A stretch of 64,000 nt of DNA from Sinohyriopsis cumingii (Eukaryota; Mollusca; Bivalvia; Unionida; Unionidae): positions 21,321,936-21,385,935 of the forward strand of contig CM068828.1 in the NCBI GenBank assembly GCA_028554795.2. The letters run 5' to 3'. The first letter of the stretch is position 1; every line of letters begins with the position of its first letter. This document shows, piece by piece, positions 48,253 to 55,492 of the stretch. Position numbers and translations under genes: made by a program. The notes beneath the pieces were generated by a model. That model had not been told where the DNA came from and searched no databases. It worked only from the letters and a program-made list of their open reading frames with translations.

Positions 48253-48996
48253 TTATGGGGAGTGAAATGAAGTCGAGGACGGAGAAGTGTACAGGACAGG
48301 CCCTCCGTCTTGGCACCAGTGGTGAAACAAGTGGGTACGAAATCGCAAATCCTCGGGGGTCGTAGGTTTCAAATCGACGAGTAAATAGGCGTGTGGAGTT
48401 TGAGTGGCATCGTCGTACGCCTGAGTCAGCCAATGCGTTCCTAACTGTTTGGCTAAGACTTGCACTTGCGATTTATCTTGAGGGCTTTTAAACAAGACCA
48501 CGTAATGCGCATTGAGACTGATGGTGCGATGGACTTTACTTTGTTGAAACAAATTTTGGGTGATGTAAACGACAATGGCATTACGGTGATGCCCTTTGCG
48601 CGTGAACCACAGTTTAATTTCTTCTTCGTCTTCTCCTAACATGTCGTCGAAAATGACCAAATGGGTTAGACGGGAGTCAGAGACGATGCCATCGTCTTCT
48701 TTAGGAATGCCTTCCACAAACACGATGGAATCGCCTTGACTTTCTCGCAAGAGGCTGTACGCCGATTGCCACTCTTTGTAACACCACAAGATTCGTTGAG
48801 GGGGTCGATCGATCAAATGATGTTTATGTTCGATCAAACGTTTGACGAATTCGGTTTTGCCTGAACCGCTAGGTCCAGCAATGAGCATGTTAAAGGGATG
48901 GCGAAGATATAAAGCCTCCCAACTGGCACGATCTAAGTGTTCGTCGATGACTTTGACAGTAGAGGAAGAGGGAGCAGAAACAGCAGAGGTAGCCAT
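48253..48996 (-). CDS. FtsK/HerA-type genome-packaging ATPase (A32-like)
   Basis: 247 residues from ATG 48996. Upstream in-frame codons to 49035 lack an ATG and lie between the TATA box and the likely transcription start. The chosen ATG has a strong Kozak context (caccATGG). Walker A AGPSGSGKTEF is at about residue 40, Walker B LTHLVIFDDML at about 114, and sensor-like VVYITQNLF follows at about 145, as in A32-type packaging ATPases. This motor is expected to pump element DNA into capsids made by the downstream genes. The frame is intact. It is the counterpart of the ATPase at 60775-61455, with low similarity outside the motifs. Confidence 0.93.
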   Translation of the reverse strand: MATSAVSAPSSSTVKVIDEHLDRASWEALYLRHPFNMLIAGPSGSGKTEFVKRLIEHKHHLIDRPPQRILWCYKEWQSAYSLLRESQGDSIVFVEGIPKEDDGIVSDSRLTHLVIFDDMLGEDEEEIKLWFTRKGHHRNAIVVYITQNLFQQSKVHRTISLNAHYVVLFKSPQDKSQVQVLAKQLGTHWLTQAYDDATQTPHAYLLVDLKPTTPEDLRFRTHLFHHWCQDGGPVLYTSPSSTSFHSP

Positions 48997-49042
48997 GGTG
49001 TGAGAAATGTCACTTGTGACACGAAAAACAAACAAGACAAGA

Positions 49043-49052
49043 GTTTATATAC
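49043..49052 (-). promoter_or_regulatory. TATA box of the packaging ATPase gene
   Basis: Coding-strand GTATATAAAC, about 50 nt before ATG 48996. Confidence 0.75.
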
Positions 49053-49066
49053 TTTTTCAGAACACG

Positions 49067-49072
49067 TTTATT
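49067..49072 (-). terminator. Polyadenylation signal after the polymerase/membrane-protein genes
   Basis: AATAAA on the minus strand, 8 nt after the stop of the 49080 gene and just upstream of the ATPase TATA box. Confidence 0.7.
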
Positions 49073-49079
49073 GAATGTT

Positions 49080-49424
49080 TCAAACATGAATACGAAAGAC
49101 AAAAATACATAAAAGCCAAAGGCTTAAGTACAAGAATAAAAGGCACATGATAACCATGAACGTGGAATAAACACAAGTGTCTGTACAACATGTTTTGGGT
49201 AAAGTTCTAACCAGTTCTATAGTAGGGGGTAAGGTCACACAAGTGTCCTCCCCAAAGGGTCTTTCAGGCCTGTCCACGACAGTCCCGTCCTGGGTGACGG
49301 GTTCTTCTGGCACCGTCACTAACACAGGTTGAAAAGTAACTTTTTTCCTTGAATAACTCTCGTGCATACTGGGCCACCTCTTGTGTCCAAGCCTCAAAAC
49401 CCTGGTCTCGGTGATGTCCAACAT
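49080..49424 (-). CDS. Unknown protein with C-terminal membrane anchor
   Basis: 114 residues if begun at the first in-frame ATG (49424). The open frame extends to 49508 without an ATG and overlaps the end of the polymerase gene, so a spliced or frameshift origin is possible. The C-terminus has a single hydrophobic span (STFMVIMCLLFLYLSLWLLCIFVF) preceded by a cysteine pair (KTCCTDTC), giving a tail-anchored type. The middle is Pro/Glu/Val-rich (VPEEPVTQDGTVVDRPERPF). I do not recognise the family. It sits at the 3' end of the polymerase transcript just before an AATAAA. Confidence 0.5.
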   Translation of the reverse strand: MLDITETRVLRLGHKRWPSMHESYSRKKVTFQPVLVTVPEEPVTQDGTVVDRPERPFGEDTCVTLPPTIELVRTLPKTCCTDTCVYSTFMVIMCLLFLYLSLWLLCIFVFRIHV

Positions 49425-49491
49425 TTGACTCCTAACCAATCTGGTTTCTTCTTCGTCAACGACATGGTAAGTTACATCAATGAACAATGAA

Positions 49492-52275
49492 CTATCGATC
49501 TTGCCTAGGGTTCCTTTTCATATACAGACCAATACCGACGTGACCGTACGGTAAGGTGAAGTGATTGGGAAGTCGCACTCGCTTCTGGTATACAATTTGA
49601 TAGACTTTTTCCAAGGGTCGACTGACGATGTGGTGAGTGGGTAAACGTACAATCTTGTTCGTTTGATAAGTGGTCACTTTAAAGTTTCCATCCTCTCCCG
49701 ATTGCAAGGCTTCTTTCAATACCCCAAAGTTGACCACTCGACTGGTACGATGATTCAGAGTCAGTCCTTTCACTTTGCACGTCGTGTGCACTTCTCCTTG
49801 TTTGTCCCGGTATTCGTAGCCGTAATTTTTGGGACCACCACTGACGAAACTTAGAATCTTGTCGTCGGGATGCTCGTCTGTCCAGGCTCCTAAACGGTCT
49901 CCTTCGATGTCAGGGTGCTGTTGAATCGGGTGATGGATGTAAATGCAACTGTCCGTGTCAAAGTACAGGACGCGTTCTTCTAACAGTTCTAAAGCTTCGT
50001 ACAATTTTAATCGAGCATGGGCTGTCACGTAAGCCGCAATGATGACATTTCCAAAAGGGTCGTCTTGTACAAAGTCCAGATCTTCTTCGTAATTGACCAA
50101 GATCAAATCCTCTCGAACGACGTCCACGTGTTTCATGTATTTGGTTTTGTCGTGAATCATCTGGAAGTAGCGGGAAGGTTCTGTCAAATATTCCGTCTTG
50201 GGTAAACACGGTCGTTGTGCCATTTTACCCCACAAGCAATTTAACATCACTTTGGCAAACGATCGCCTGCCTTCGTTTTTTTCGATGTGGTCTAAAGAGA
50301 TGCCTTCTTGTGCATAGTATTTCTCTTTGAATTGTATTTGGTCTTCGGGAGTGTGACACCAGGAAGGATAGCCGCTGGCTTCTTGTTTCAGTTTCAAAAA
50401 GGCATCCACGTAGTCGGCGAAAATGCCTTTCTGAGTAGGGTCACCCTTGTGGTACTGTTGTGTCTTGGGAAAGTGGCAAATTTCGTACACTTCTAACAGT
50501 TGGTATCCCATGTCCAGAGCTTTGAACAATTCCACGCTGACCCAGGTTCCCGTCAAGGCCCGTTCTTCCTGGCTGTGATGGCAAGGTTGGTCCTGGTTGC
50601 ACGTTTCGGCACAAGTACGGCACAAGGGAAACATCAGTTTGCCTTGACAATGGTGAGGTAAGACGGGATGGTATAGGTTCGTGGGAGGCAAAACTTTACA
50701 CTTGATCAAGCCTTCGTATTGTCGAATGTTTTTCAGGTCGATGTGTTCCGTGAACAATTGCGGGTGCCCTACAGGAAAGCGACAATATTTGCACACGTAG
50801 GGATACAGCGAACACACGTCCAAGTATTTGATTTCTTCTCCTTTCTCTTCGTCGGCTTGGTACAGCAAACAGGTGGCATTGGTCCTTCCTCCGTACAAAC
50901 TATCCCTCGGGTTCAGCGGGTCCATGAACTGGTAACTTTCCACGAGGCGTTTAAACTCGGGATCGGTTTTCAAACGGTGATCGTACTCGTGTTCCCACAT
51001 TTCCACCACTTGGTATCCTTGCTGTTCTAACTTTAGGCGTCGCTGACAAGTGTCCTGGTACAAGTCTTCCATGGTTCGTTGCATAAACTGATTTTTAGTG
51101 TCACGGTCAGGGTAACAGACGGGACATCCGTGAAATAAGCAACCGTTAAACTCGTACACGATCTTGGGGTTTTCCAAGTCCCAGCCATCTACCGAATACG
51201 TTCCGATGGTCATTTCGCCTCCTCCGTTGCGGGCATGCTGAATCCATTTGTCTTCCTTGTCGCAGAAGTAATGTAACCAACGTAGGGCTTTGACCGAGTA
51301 TTGACGTTTGACAAAGTGGGTCGCTTGGGGACTGATGACAGCCACGGTGTTTTCAGGCATGAATCTTTGGCGGTACACTAAGGAACACGCTTTGGCAATG
51401 GTGCAAGCTTCTTTCAAAGGATCGACCCCTCCGTGTTCCATGAACAGTTCTCGAAATTTTCCACAGCAACGTCGTAAAATGTCCACGTCGGAACGACAAT
51501 ACTTTAACATTTCTTCCTGAAAGTCGAAGGGGTCAGAGGCATGAGCCTGGTACCAAGCGTAGAAAGCTTCTCGTTGTTCGGTACGCATGTTGTCGGGGTC
51601 GCAATAGTGAGCCTCAGGTAAATGGGGTAGAACGGCATGTTGATTGGCTTCCGTATTGAAAAAGTGTGGAAAGTACCCTTTAGCCATTTCTGTCATTCCA
51701 AACGTTTTAGGCATTCGACTCAAAGGCATGGCCAAGTAACTCATCGAATCTTTAAACTGTACTTGTCCCACTTGCATGAAAATGATTTTGGCTCCGTTCA
51801 AAGTGACTTTAGGACGTTCGGTGCCTTGTTCCGTATAGTATCTGAGAAGAAACTGTCCATCGTATCCGGAGAAATTGTGAGCCATCACCGTGGCATGACG
51901 ATGACAATCTCCGTAACGTTCGATGTCCTCTTGGCTCCACGTCTTGTCGATGGGGTCTAAGACCCATTGGGCAAAATCGGCTAACGTGTTTGGTCCCCGA
52001 AAGATTTTTTCACGCCCTCCGGGAATCTTGCTGCAGTGAGGGCAATGACTGAAGATAGGTTCTTGAATGCACTTCTCGCACGCTCGATGAGCCACGCAGA
52101 AATTAGGAATGTGAATGCCGGTCTCTTGCATGCATTCGAAATCGAAAAAGATGAAATTGCCTTTCTTCTTGTGACCGTCCTCTTTCTCTAGTGGGGGTTG
52201 GTATTTTTGCACGTAGCATTGGTGTTCCAAGTCCACGGTGCGGTGACAAATGTGACATTTCTTTTTCCTGAACAT
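49492..52275 (-). CDS. polB: Polinton DNA polymerase B, exonuclease and polymerase domains
   Basis: 927 residues from ATG 52275. The true gene begins further upstream (53558), and this is its main open part. It starts with a zinc pair (CHIC ... HQC). The 3'-5' exonuclease follows: FIFFDFECM (D45, E47), HNFSGYDGQF (about 153) and YCRSDVDIL (about 262). The family-B polymerase motifs come next: A, DVCSLYPYVC (about 503); B, KVMLNCLWGKM (about 680); C, YFDTDSCIYI (about 777). This is the protein-primed polymerase type that replicates Polinton DNA from its ends. All catalytic residues are present. Relative to the upstream zinc-finger part the frame is shifted by one near 52262-52290, at an A-rich run. 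Confidence 0.93.
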   Translation of the reverse strand: MFRKKKCHICHRTVDLEHQCYVQKYQPPLEKEDGHKKKGNFIFFDFECMQETGIHIPNFCVAHRACEKCIQEPIFSHCPHCSKIPGGREKIFRGPNTLADFAQWVLDPIDKTWSQEDIERYGDCHRHATVMAHNFSGYDGQFLLRYYTEQGTERPKVTLNGAKIIFMQVGQVQFKDSMSYLAMPLSRMPKTFGMTEMAKGYFPHFFNTEANQHAVLPHLPEAHYCDPDNMRTEQREAFYAWYQAHASDPFDFQEEMLKYCRSDVDILRRCCGKFRELFMEHGGVDPLKEACTIAKACSLVYRQRFMPENTVAVISPQATHFVKRQYSVKALRWLHYFCDKEDKWIQHARNGGGEMTIGTYSVDGWDLENPKIVYEFNGCLFHGCPVCYPDRDTKNQFMQRTMEDLYQDTCQRRLKLEQQGYQVVEMWEHEYDHRLKTDPEFKRLVESYQFMDPLNPRDSLYGGRTNATCLLYQADEEKGEEIKYLDVCSLYPYVCKYCRFPVGHPQLFTEHIDLKNIRQYEGLIKCKVLPPTNLYHPVLPHHCQGKLMFPLCRTCAETCNQDQPCHHSQEERALTGTWVSVELFKALDMGYQLLEVYEICHFPKTQQYHKGDPTQKGIFADYVDAFLKLKQEASGYPSWCHTPEDQIQFKEKYYAQEGISLDHIEKNEGRRSFAKVMLNCLWGKMAQRPCLPKTEYLTEPSRYFQMIHDKTKYMKHVDVVREDLILVNYEEDLDFVQDDPFGNVIIAAYVTAHARLKLYEALELLEERVLYFDTDSCIYIHHPIQQHPDIEGDRLGAWTDEHPDDKILSFVSGGPKNYGYEYRDKQGEVHTTCKVKGLTLNHRTSRVVNFGVLKEALQSGEDGNFKVTTYQTNKIVRLPTHHIVSRPLEKVYQIVYQKRVRLPNHFTLPYGHVGIGLYMKRNPRQDR

Positions 52276-52499
52276 ACGTGTGCCTTGGTACTATTGGTAC
52301 GTATGCATTGTCTACACGTAGAGCACAATCTCAAGAGTTGACAAGCACATTTCTGCTGTGAACCTTGCGTCTTCAGATGTTGTTGGTAACAGGTAGGACT
52401 GACAAACGTGCGCAAACAAGTCGAACAAGGCACTGGTCCTTCGCTCAGACAGGGTGGAGAGGCCAAACATCCTGGGCATTTCATTCCACAATGCTTGTT
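52262..52499 (-). pseudogene. polB: Polymerase B zinc-rich linker, cut off by stop and frameshift
   Basis: This frame continues without shift from the N-terminal segment after an in-frame TAA (52502-52500) and carries the conserved zinc-finger cluster of Polinton polymerases: KCPGCLASPPC, PCSTCLRTF, CYQQHLKTQG, LCSTCRQCI and AHVC. It then runs out of frame relative to the 49492-52275 part near CAGGAAAAAGAAATG (about 52260-52275), an A-run prone to indels. Together with the TAA it shows the gene is interrupted twice within 240 bp. Programmed frameshifting is not excluded, but the A-run is not a classical slippery heptamer in this frame. Confidence 0.8.
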
Positions 52500-53558
52500 T
52501 TACTCTCGATTGTTATAACCATAGTCACATTTCTCACAATAATAACTGTATCCCAGGAATCCAGTGATACTGGTAATGGTATCGAAATGGTCATCGTGAT
52601 GATAGACATGAATGTATTTTCCGTCCTTAAAATCTTGGCCTCGAAACAACAGAGTTCCACGCATTTCTTGAGGGTGCACTTTCAAGGTGTAGCGTGGAGC
52701 TAGGGCATCTTGCAATTTTTGCATCTCAGGAATGCCACAGGGTGTGTCTTTGGACAGTCCGGCTTGTTGTAACAGGAGTTCTGCTTCATTTCGTTGTTTG
52801 GCTCGGTCGGATTGTTGAATATTGTTCCAGGTTCTTTTCCATTCTACCGTGTCGTTCTTGTTGGCATAGGTTCGTCCCACCACGATGGCACGGGCTAAAC
52901 ACATCTGGTCTTGAGGGTTGATAATTCGGACGAGACTCTTTTTGGTGTTGCGAAGGTCGTCCACCAATAACATCTTTTTGCGTCCTGTCCCTTGAGGAGG
53001 AGAGACGTGGGCCATTTTCAGTGTGGCTTTACCATCGGTGATGTCAAACTGGTCATTAGATTGTTGCACCTGTTGTATCTTGTCCATGACTTTGGAAGGG
53101 GTCAGTTCTGCGGGTCTGCTAAACTCGATCCAAACAGGGGATTTCAAACCGTCGTGATGTATGGATAGTGTCAAGCGATCGTCTTCTTTGGCTTGACATT
53201 GTCGCTTGAGTGCGGTGAGCAAAGAATCCCACATCTCGGTGATAAACCCTTCTGCTTTCTCCAAGGGTACGTCGGCCTTGAAATCTTTAAACTTCACCGT
53301 GTAGGTGTAAGCCGTGGTTCTAAATTTTCTAGAGGAGCGCTTTTCCGTCTCTCGAATGGAATAGTACTTTTCAGGGTTGACTAAGGGTGGTGAACTTGGT
53401 TTAGAGGGTTCGGATTCTGGTTCACTCATGTCCTCTTCAAAATCACTGGCATGAATTTGTGCCAAGATTTCAGCCCTGGTACGAGGCGATAGATCACGTT
53501 TCTGCCTCTTACTTTCTTCTTCTTCTTCTTTCTTCTCGAATGAATAGGATCGTTTCAT
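52500..53558 (-). CDS. polB: Polinton DNA polymerase B, N-terminal region
   Basis: 352 residues from ATG 53558, ending at an in-frame TAA (52502-52500) where the family continues. After a charged N-terminus (KKEEEEESKRQKRD) comes the conserved N-terminal domain of Polinton polymerases: TYTVKFKDFKADVPLEKA, TLSIHHDGLKSPVWIEF, CLARAIVVGRTYAN, then CGIPEMQKLQDALAPRYTL, KYIHVYHHDDHFDTITSIT and the zinc-binding YYCEKCDYGYNN. In the family this region precedes the exonuclease and may include terminal-protein or priming functions (inference). TATA (CTATAAATTAG, 53613-53603) lies 45 nt upstream, back to back with the promoter of the 53694 gene. A relict copy lies at 26.2-26.6 kb. Confidence 0.88.
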   Translation of the reverse strand: MKRSYSFEKKEEEEESKRQKRDLSPRTRAEILAQIHASDFEEDMSEPESEPSKPSSPPLVNPEKYYSIRETEKRSSRKFRTTAYTYTVKFKDFKADVPLEKAEGFITEMWDSLLTALKRQCQAKEDDRLTLSIHHDGLKSPVWIEFSRPAELTPSKVMDKIQQVQQSNDQFDITDGKATLKMAHVSPPQGTGRKKMLLVDDLRNTKKSLVRIINPQDQMCLARAIVVGRTYANKNDTVEWKRTWNNIQQSDRAKQRNEAELLLQQAGLSKDTPCGIPEMQKLQDALAPRYTLKVHPQEMRGTLLFRGQDFKDGKYIHVYHHDDHFDTITSITGFLGYSYYCEKCDYGYNNRE

Positions 53559-53602
53559 CTTGAGTGCAAAATGTCAAATGACTCAAGTTTAAACACCATA
53601 GA

Positions 53603-53638
53603 CTAATTTATAGTCTTGGCAAACCATCGTATATAAAA
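53603..53638. promoter_or_regulatory. Bidirectional promoter between polB and the CCHC gene
   Basis: The minus-strand TATA CTATAAATTAG (53613-53603) and the plus-strand TATA GTATATAAAAAG (53629-53640) are only about 16 bp apart. Confidence 0.75.
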
Positions 53639-53693
53639 AGGGTGTGTGTCTTGTCCTTTCACTATTCATTTCACTCTCAAGCCGAGCACAACG

Positions 53694-54185
53694 ATGGAAG
53701 AGACTACCCAGATGGAACGTTTCGTCAGAGCTTTGCGAGGGGTCATTAGAAAATTCTCTTCAGACCAGCCGACGGACTACTCTCCTTCCTTTCGAGATAA
53801 AAGTCAAGATACTTGCTATATCTGTCAGAAGAAAGGGCATTGGTCTTCAGAGTGTCCAGACCGTCAAAAAAGAAAAAAAACAGGGGCTAAAAAAGACAAA
53901 AGTCAAGATACCTGTTATTATTGTAAAGAAAAAGGACATTGGTCTCCAGATTGCCCAAAAAAGAAACAAGAGGAGTCAGAAGAAAAGAAGGATTCTTCAG
54001 AAGAAGAGAGGGATTCTTCGGAAGAAGAGAGGGATTCTTCGAAAGAAGAGAGGGATTCTTCAGAGGAAGAAGAGGAAGAAAGAAGACAATTCTATTTAAA
54101 AGAGGCAAAGAAACAGGAGAAGAAAAGAAGAAGGGAAGAAAATGAGGAAAAAACGGTGAAGAAATTCAAAAAACAGAGAGACTAA
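53694..54185 (+). CDS. Protein with two CCHC zinc knuckles and acidic Ser/Glu repeats
   Basis: 163 residues from ATG 53694. The frame is open from 53646 but without an earlier ATG, and TATA at 53631 fits a start here. Two retroviral-type knuckles, CYICQKKGHWSSEC and CYYCKEKGHWSPDC (C-x2-C-x4-H-x4-C), are each preceded by DKSQDT, showing an internal duplication. Then come four repeats of RDSSEEE or similar, and a K/R/E-rich C-terminal part (KKQEKKRRREENEEK). CCHC knuckles bind single-stranded nucleic acid. It is the only long internal plus-strand gene of this Polinton. It could package or chaperone RNA or DNA. No stem-loop or clear AATAAA follows it. Confidence 0.8.
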   Translation: MEETTQMERFVRALRGVIRKFSSDQPTDYSPSFRDKSQDTCYICQKKGHWSSECPDRQKRKKTGAKKDKSQDTCYYCKEKGHWSPDCPKKKQEESEEKKDSSEEERDSSEEERDSSKEERDSSEEEEEERRQFYLKEAKKQEKKRRREENEEKTVKKFKKQRD

Positions 54186-54432
54186 ATAATGAGAAAGAAG
54201 AAGTGTACGAACTTTTTAAAGTGTTCTGTGGTGAATTGTGAATTGGATTGTAAAAAATTCATAAAAGAATACATGAATGATATAAGGTAAGTGTCTTTGA
54301 GTTTTGATTTTAAAATAAGAAGCTACACTCAAGCACTCATACACAGACACGTACTATAAGGGTAAAATGGGTGGGGTTTATTTTTGAGTTATTGGCAAAT
54401 TGAAATTGTATTTCTTTTCGAGAAATGTGGGT
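54186..54432. other. Short intergenic region with conserved stem-loop flank
   Basis: Contains ggtaagtgtc (donor-like) at about 54287 and the conserved downstream flank of the 54433 stem-loop (ttattggcaaattgaaattgtatttcttttcgag), also found beside the stem-loops at 40290 and 41105. Confidence 0.6.
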
Positions 54433-54448
54433 GGCCCTGAAAAGGGCC
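54433..54448 (-). terminator. Histone-type 3' stem-loop of the 54476 gene
   Basis: Minus strand: AAAAAA, then GGCCCTTTTCAGGGCC, then ACCCAC, 27 nt after the stop codon. Purine box CGAAAAGAAA at 54420-54411, 12 nt past the stem. This copy fits the canonical animal histone stem-loop at every stem, loop and ACCCA position. Confidence 0.92.
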
Positions 54449-54475
54449 TTTTTTCTTTATGGTGTAGGAGTGAGT

Positions 54476-55036
54476 TTAACCAATCAACTTTAACTGCCTT
54501 AAGCCTTTGCCACGGCCAAGGCCTACTTCTGATGATTGGGTTGAAATCACTAAGGGTGGTACGACAGGCTTAGTCACAGGGTTGGCGTGTTTAGCTCGGG
54601 AAGGTCGTATTCTCTTCGGTCGTGATAAAGAAGTCTGATACATTTGTTTCAGACTTCTTAACTCCGCTAAAATGTCCAACAGTACCGTAGCCGTTTGATT
54701 TTCACCCTCTTGTTTCTTTGCTGCTACTTCTTCTTGCTGTTGTTGCTGTTGTTTTTTTCTTACCTCTTCTTGTTGCTGTTGCTGTTGCTGTAGGAGAAAA
54801 GCTTGTTCCGCTTCCTTTTGTCGTTGCATAAATTTCTCCAATTCTTCTTTCTGTCTCTGTCTAAAATTCTCCACTTGCGGTAATGAAGAAGGTAACGAAG
54901 GTTCCGGAACAAATTCTTGCGAGGTAAGAAAATCCACAAAATCCCAATGTACCTCTTCTGAAAGTAAGTCCGGGTTCCCTTGGGCAGTCTCCCCTGCTGG
55001 TGCACCCCAATGGATCGTTTTCTGAGTTTCTGTCAT
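54476..55036 (-). CDS. Gln-rich coiled-coil protein, histone-type 3' end
   Basis: 186 residues from ATG 55036. An N-terminal acidic/hydrophobic part (SEEVHWDFVDFLTSQEF) is followed by a long coiled coil (ENFRQRQKEELEKFMQRQ) with two glutamine runs (7-8 Q each), a helix with leucines (TVLLDILAELRSLKQMY), and a basic, Arg/Lys-rich C-terminus (RPKRIRPSRAKHAN, GLGRGKGLRQLKLIG). No known family. TATA (TCTATATAGA, 55092-55083) is about 50 nt upstream, next to an E-box/CRE. It shares 3'-end type and general build with the 41149 gene. A DNA- or chromatin-binding role is possible from composition only. Confidence 0.78.
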   Translation of the reverse strand: MTETQKTIHWGAPAGETAQGNPDLLSEEVHWDFVDFLTSQEFVPEPSLPSSLPQVENFRQRQKEELEKFMQRQKEAEQAFLLQQQQQQQEEVRKKQQQQQQEEVAAKKQEGENQTATVLLDILAELRSLKQMYQTSLSRPKRIRPSRAKHANPVTKPVVPPLVISTQSSEVGLGRGKGLRQLKLIG

Positions 55037-55082
55037 GTTGAATCACTGTCGCATAGATTGACTGCACACAAGCGCTAACGAA

Positions 55083-55211
55083 TCTATATAGACCACGTGA
55101 CGTCACAGACTGCTCTCTTCGGATTGGATGCGAGATGACTGAATTTTGTAACGCGTGTTCGGATTGGTGAATGAATTCAATCTGTTTCAATCCTTCCTGT
55201 ACCTATAAATA
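55083..55211. promoter_or_regulatory. Divergent promoter: TATA boxes, CRE/E-box and CCAAT boxes
   Basis: Minus-strand TATA (55083-55092), overlapping E-box CACGTG (55094-55099) and CRE TGACGTCA (55098-55105), two inverted CCAAT boxes (cggattgg, about 55120 and 55160), and plus-strand TATAAATA (55204-55211). It serves the 54476 gene to the left and the TIR gene to the right. ATF/CREB, NF-Y and bHLH sites are typical of cell-cycle and stress-responsive promoters. Confidence 0.65.
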
Positions 55212-55255
55212 AGCGCAGTTCACTGCATTGATTCACCTATTCTCGTCGCTTCAAG

Positions 55256-55492
55256 ATGTGGACCACAGTTGAGTCATCCACCCTTGTGTCTTCCATGATG
55301 TTTAGGACGGACATGCTCATGTATGTCAGGTCCAAGTGGACTGTTGTTGATAGGACAGATACTAGTCAATGGATGAGGAGAGTTTACATAGAGAGACAAG
55401 GATGTCTCAAGAGGGTACTTGTGTATGGACCGGCAGTTAGAAGGAGTTTAAGAAGAAGAAGAAGAAGATGTGACAGATGCCATCTATGTTAA
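55256..55492 (+). CDS. Arg-rich small protein encoded across the TIR edge, histone-type 3' end
   Basis: 78 residues. Only the first five codons and the promoter are unique. The rest lies inside the right terminal inverted repeat, so a headless copy exists in the left repeat. The sequence is MWTTVESSTLVSS..., with a helical part (YVRSKWTVVDRTD) and a highly basic C-terminus: KRVLVYGPAVRRS then a run of six arginines and CDRCHLC (a possible zinc-binding C-x2-C-x2-C). TATA at 55204 is 45 nt upstream. The stop codon lies in a 22-bp palindrome, and the stem-loop follows after 24 nt. A protamine- or histone-tail-like nucleic-acid-binding role is suggested by composition only. Confidence 0.72.
   Translation: MWTTVESSTLVSSMMFRTDMLMYVRSKWTVVDRTDTSQWMRRVYIERQGCLKRVLVYGPAVRRSLRRRRRRCDRCHLC

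Noticed and set aside
48997-49035. Longer ATPase start at 49035
   Set aside because: No ATG, and it lies between the TATA box and the expected transcription start.
43042-52502. Alternative genetic code (TAA as sense)
   Set aside because: TAA serves as a normal stop in several intact genes of the same element, for example 46830, 47275 and 48253.
54476-54530. GRGKG near the C-terminus as a histone H4 tail
   Set aside because: Five residues in a basic end. No other H4 similarity, so it is not evidence of a captured histone.
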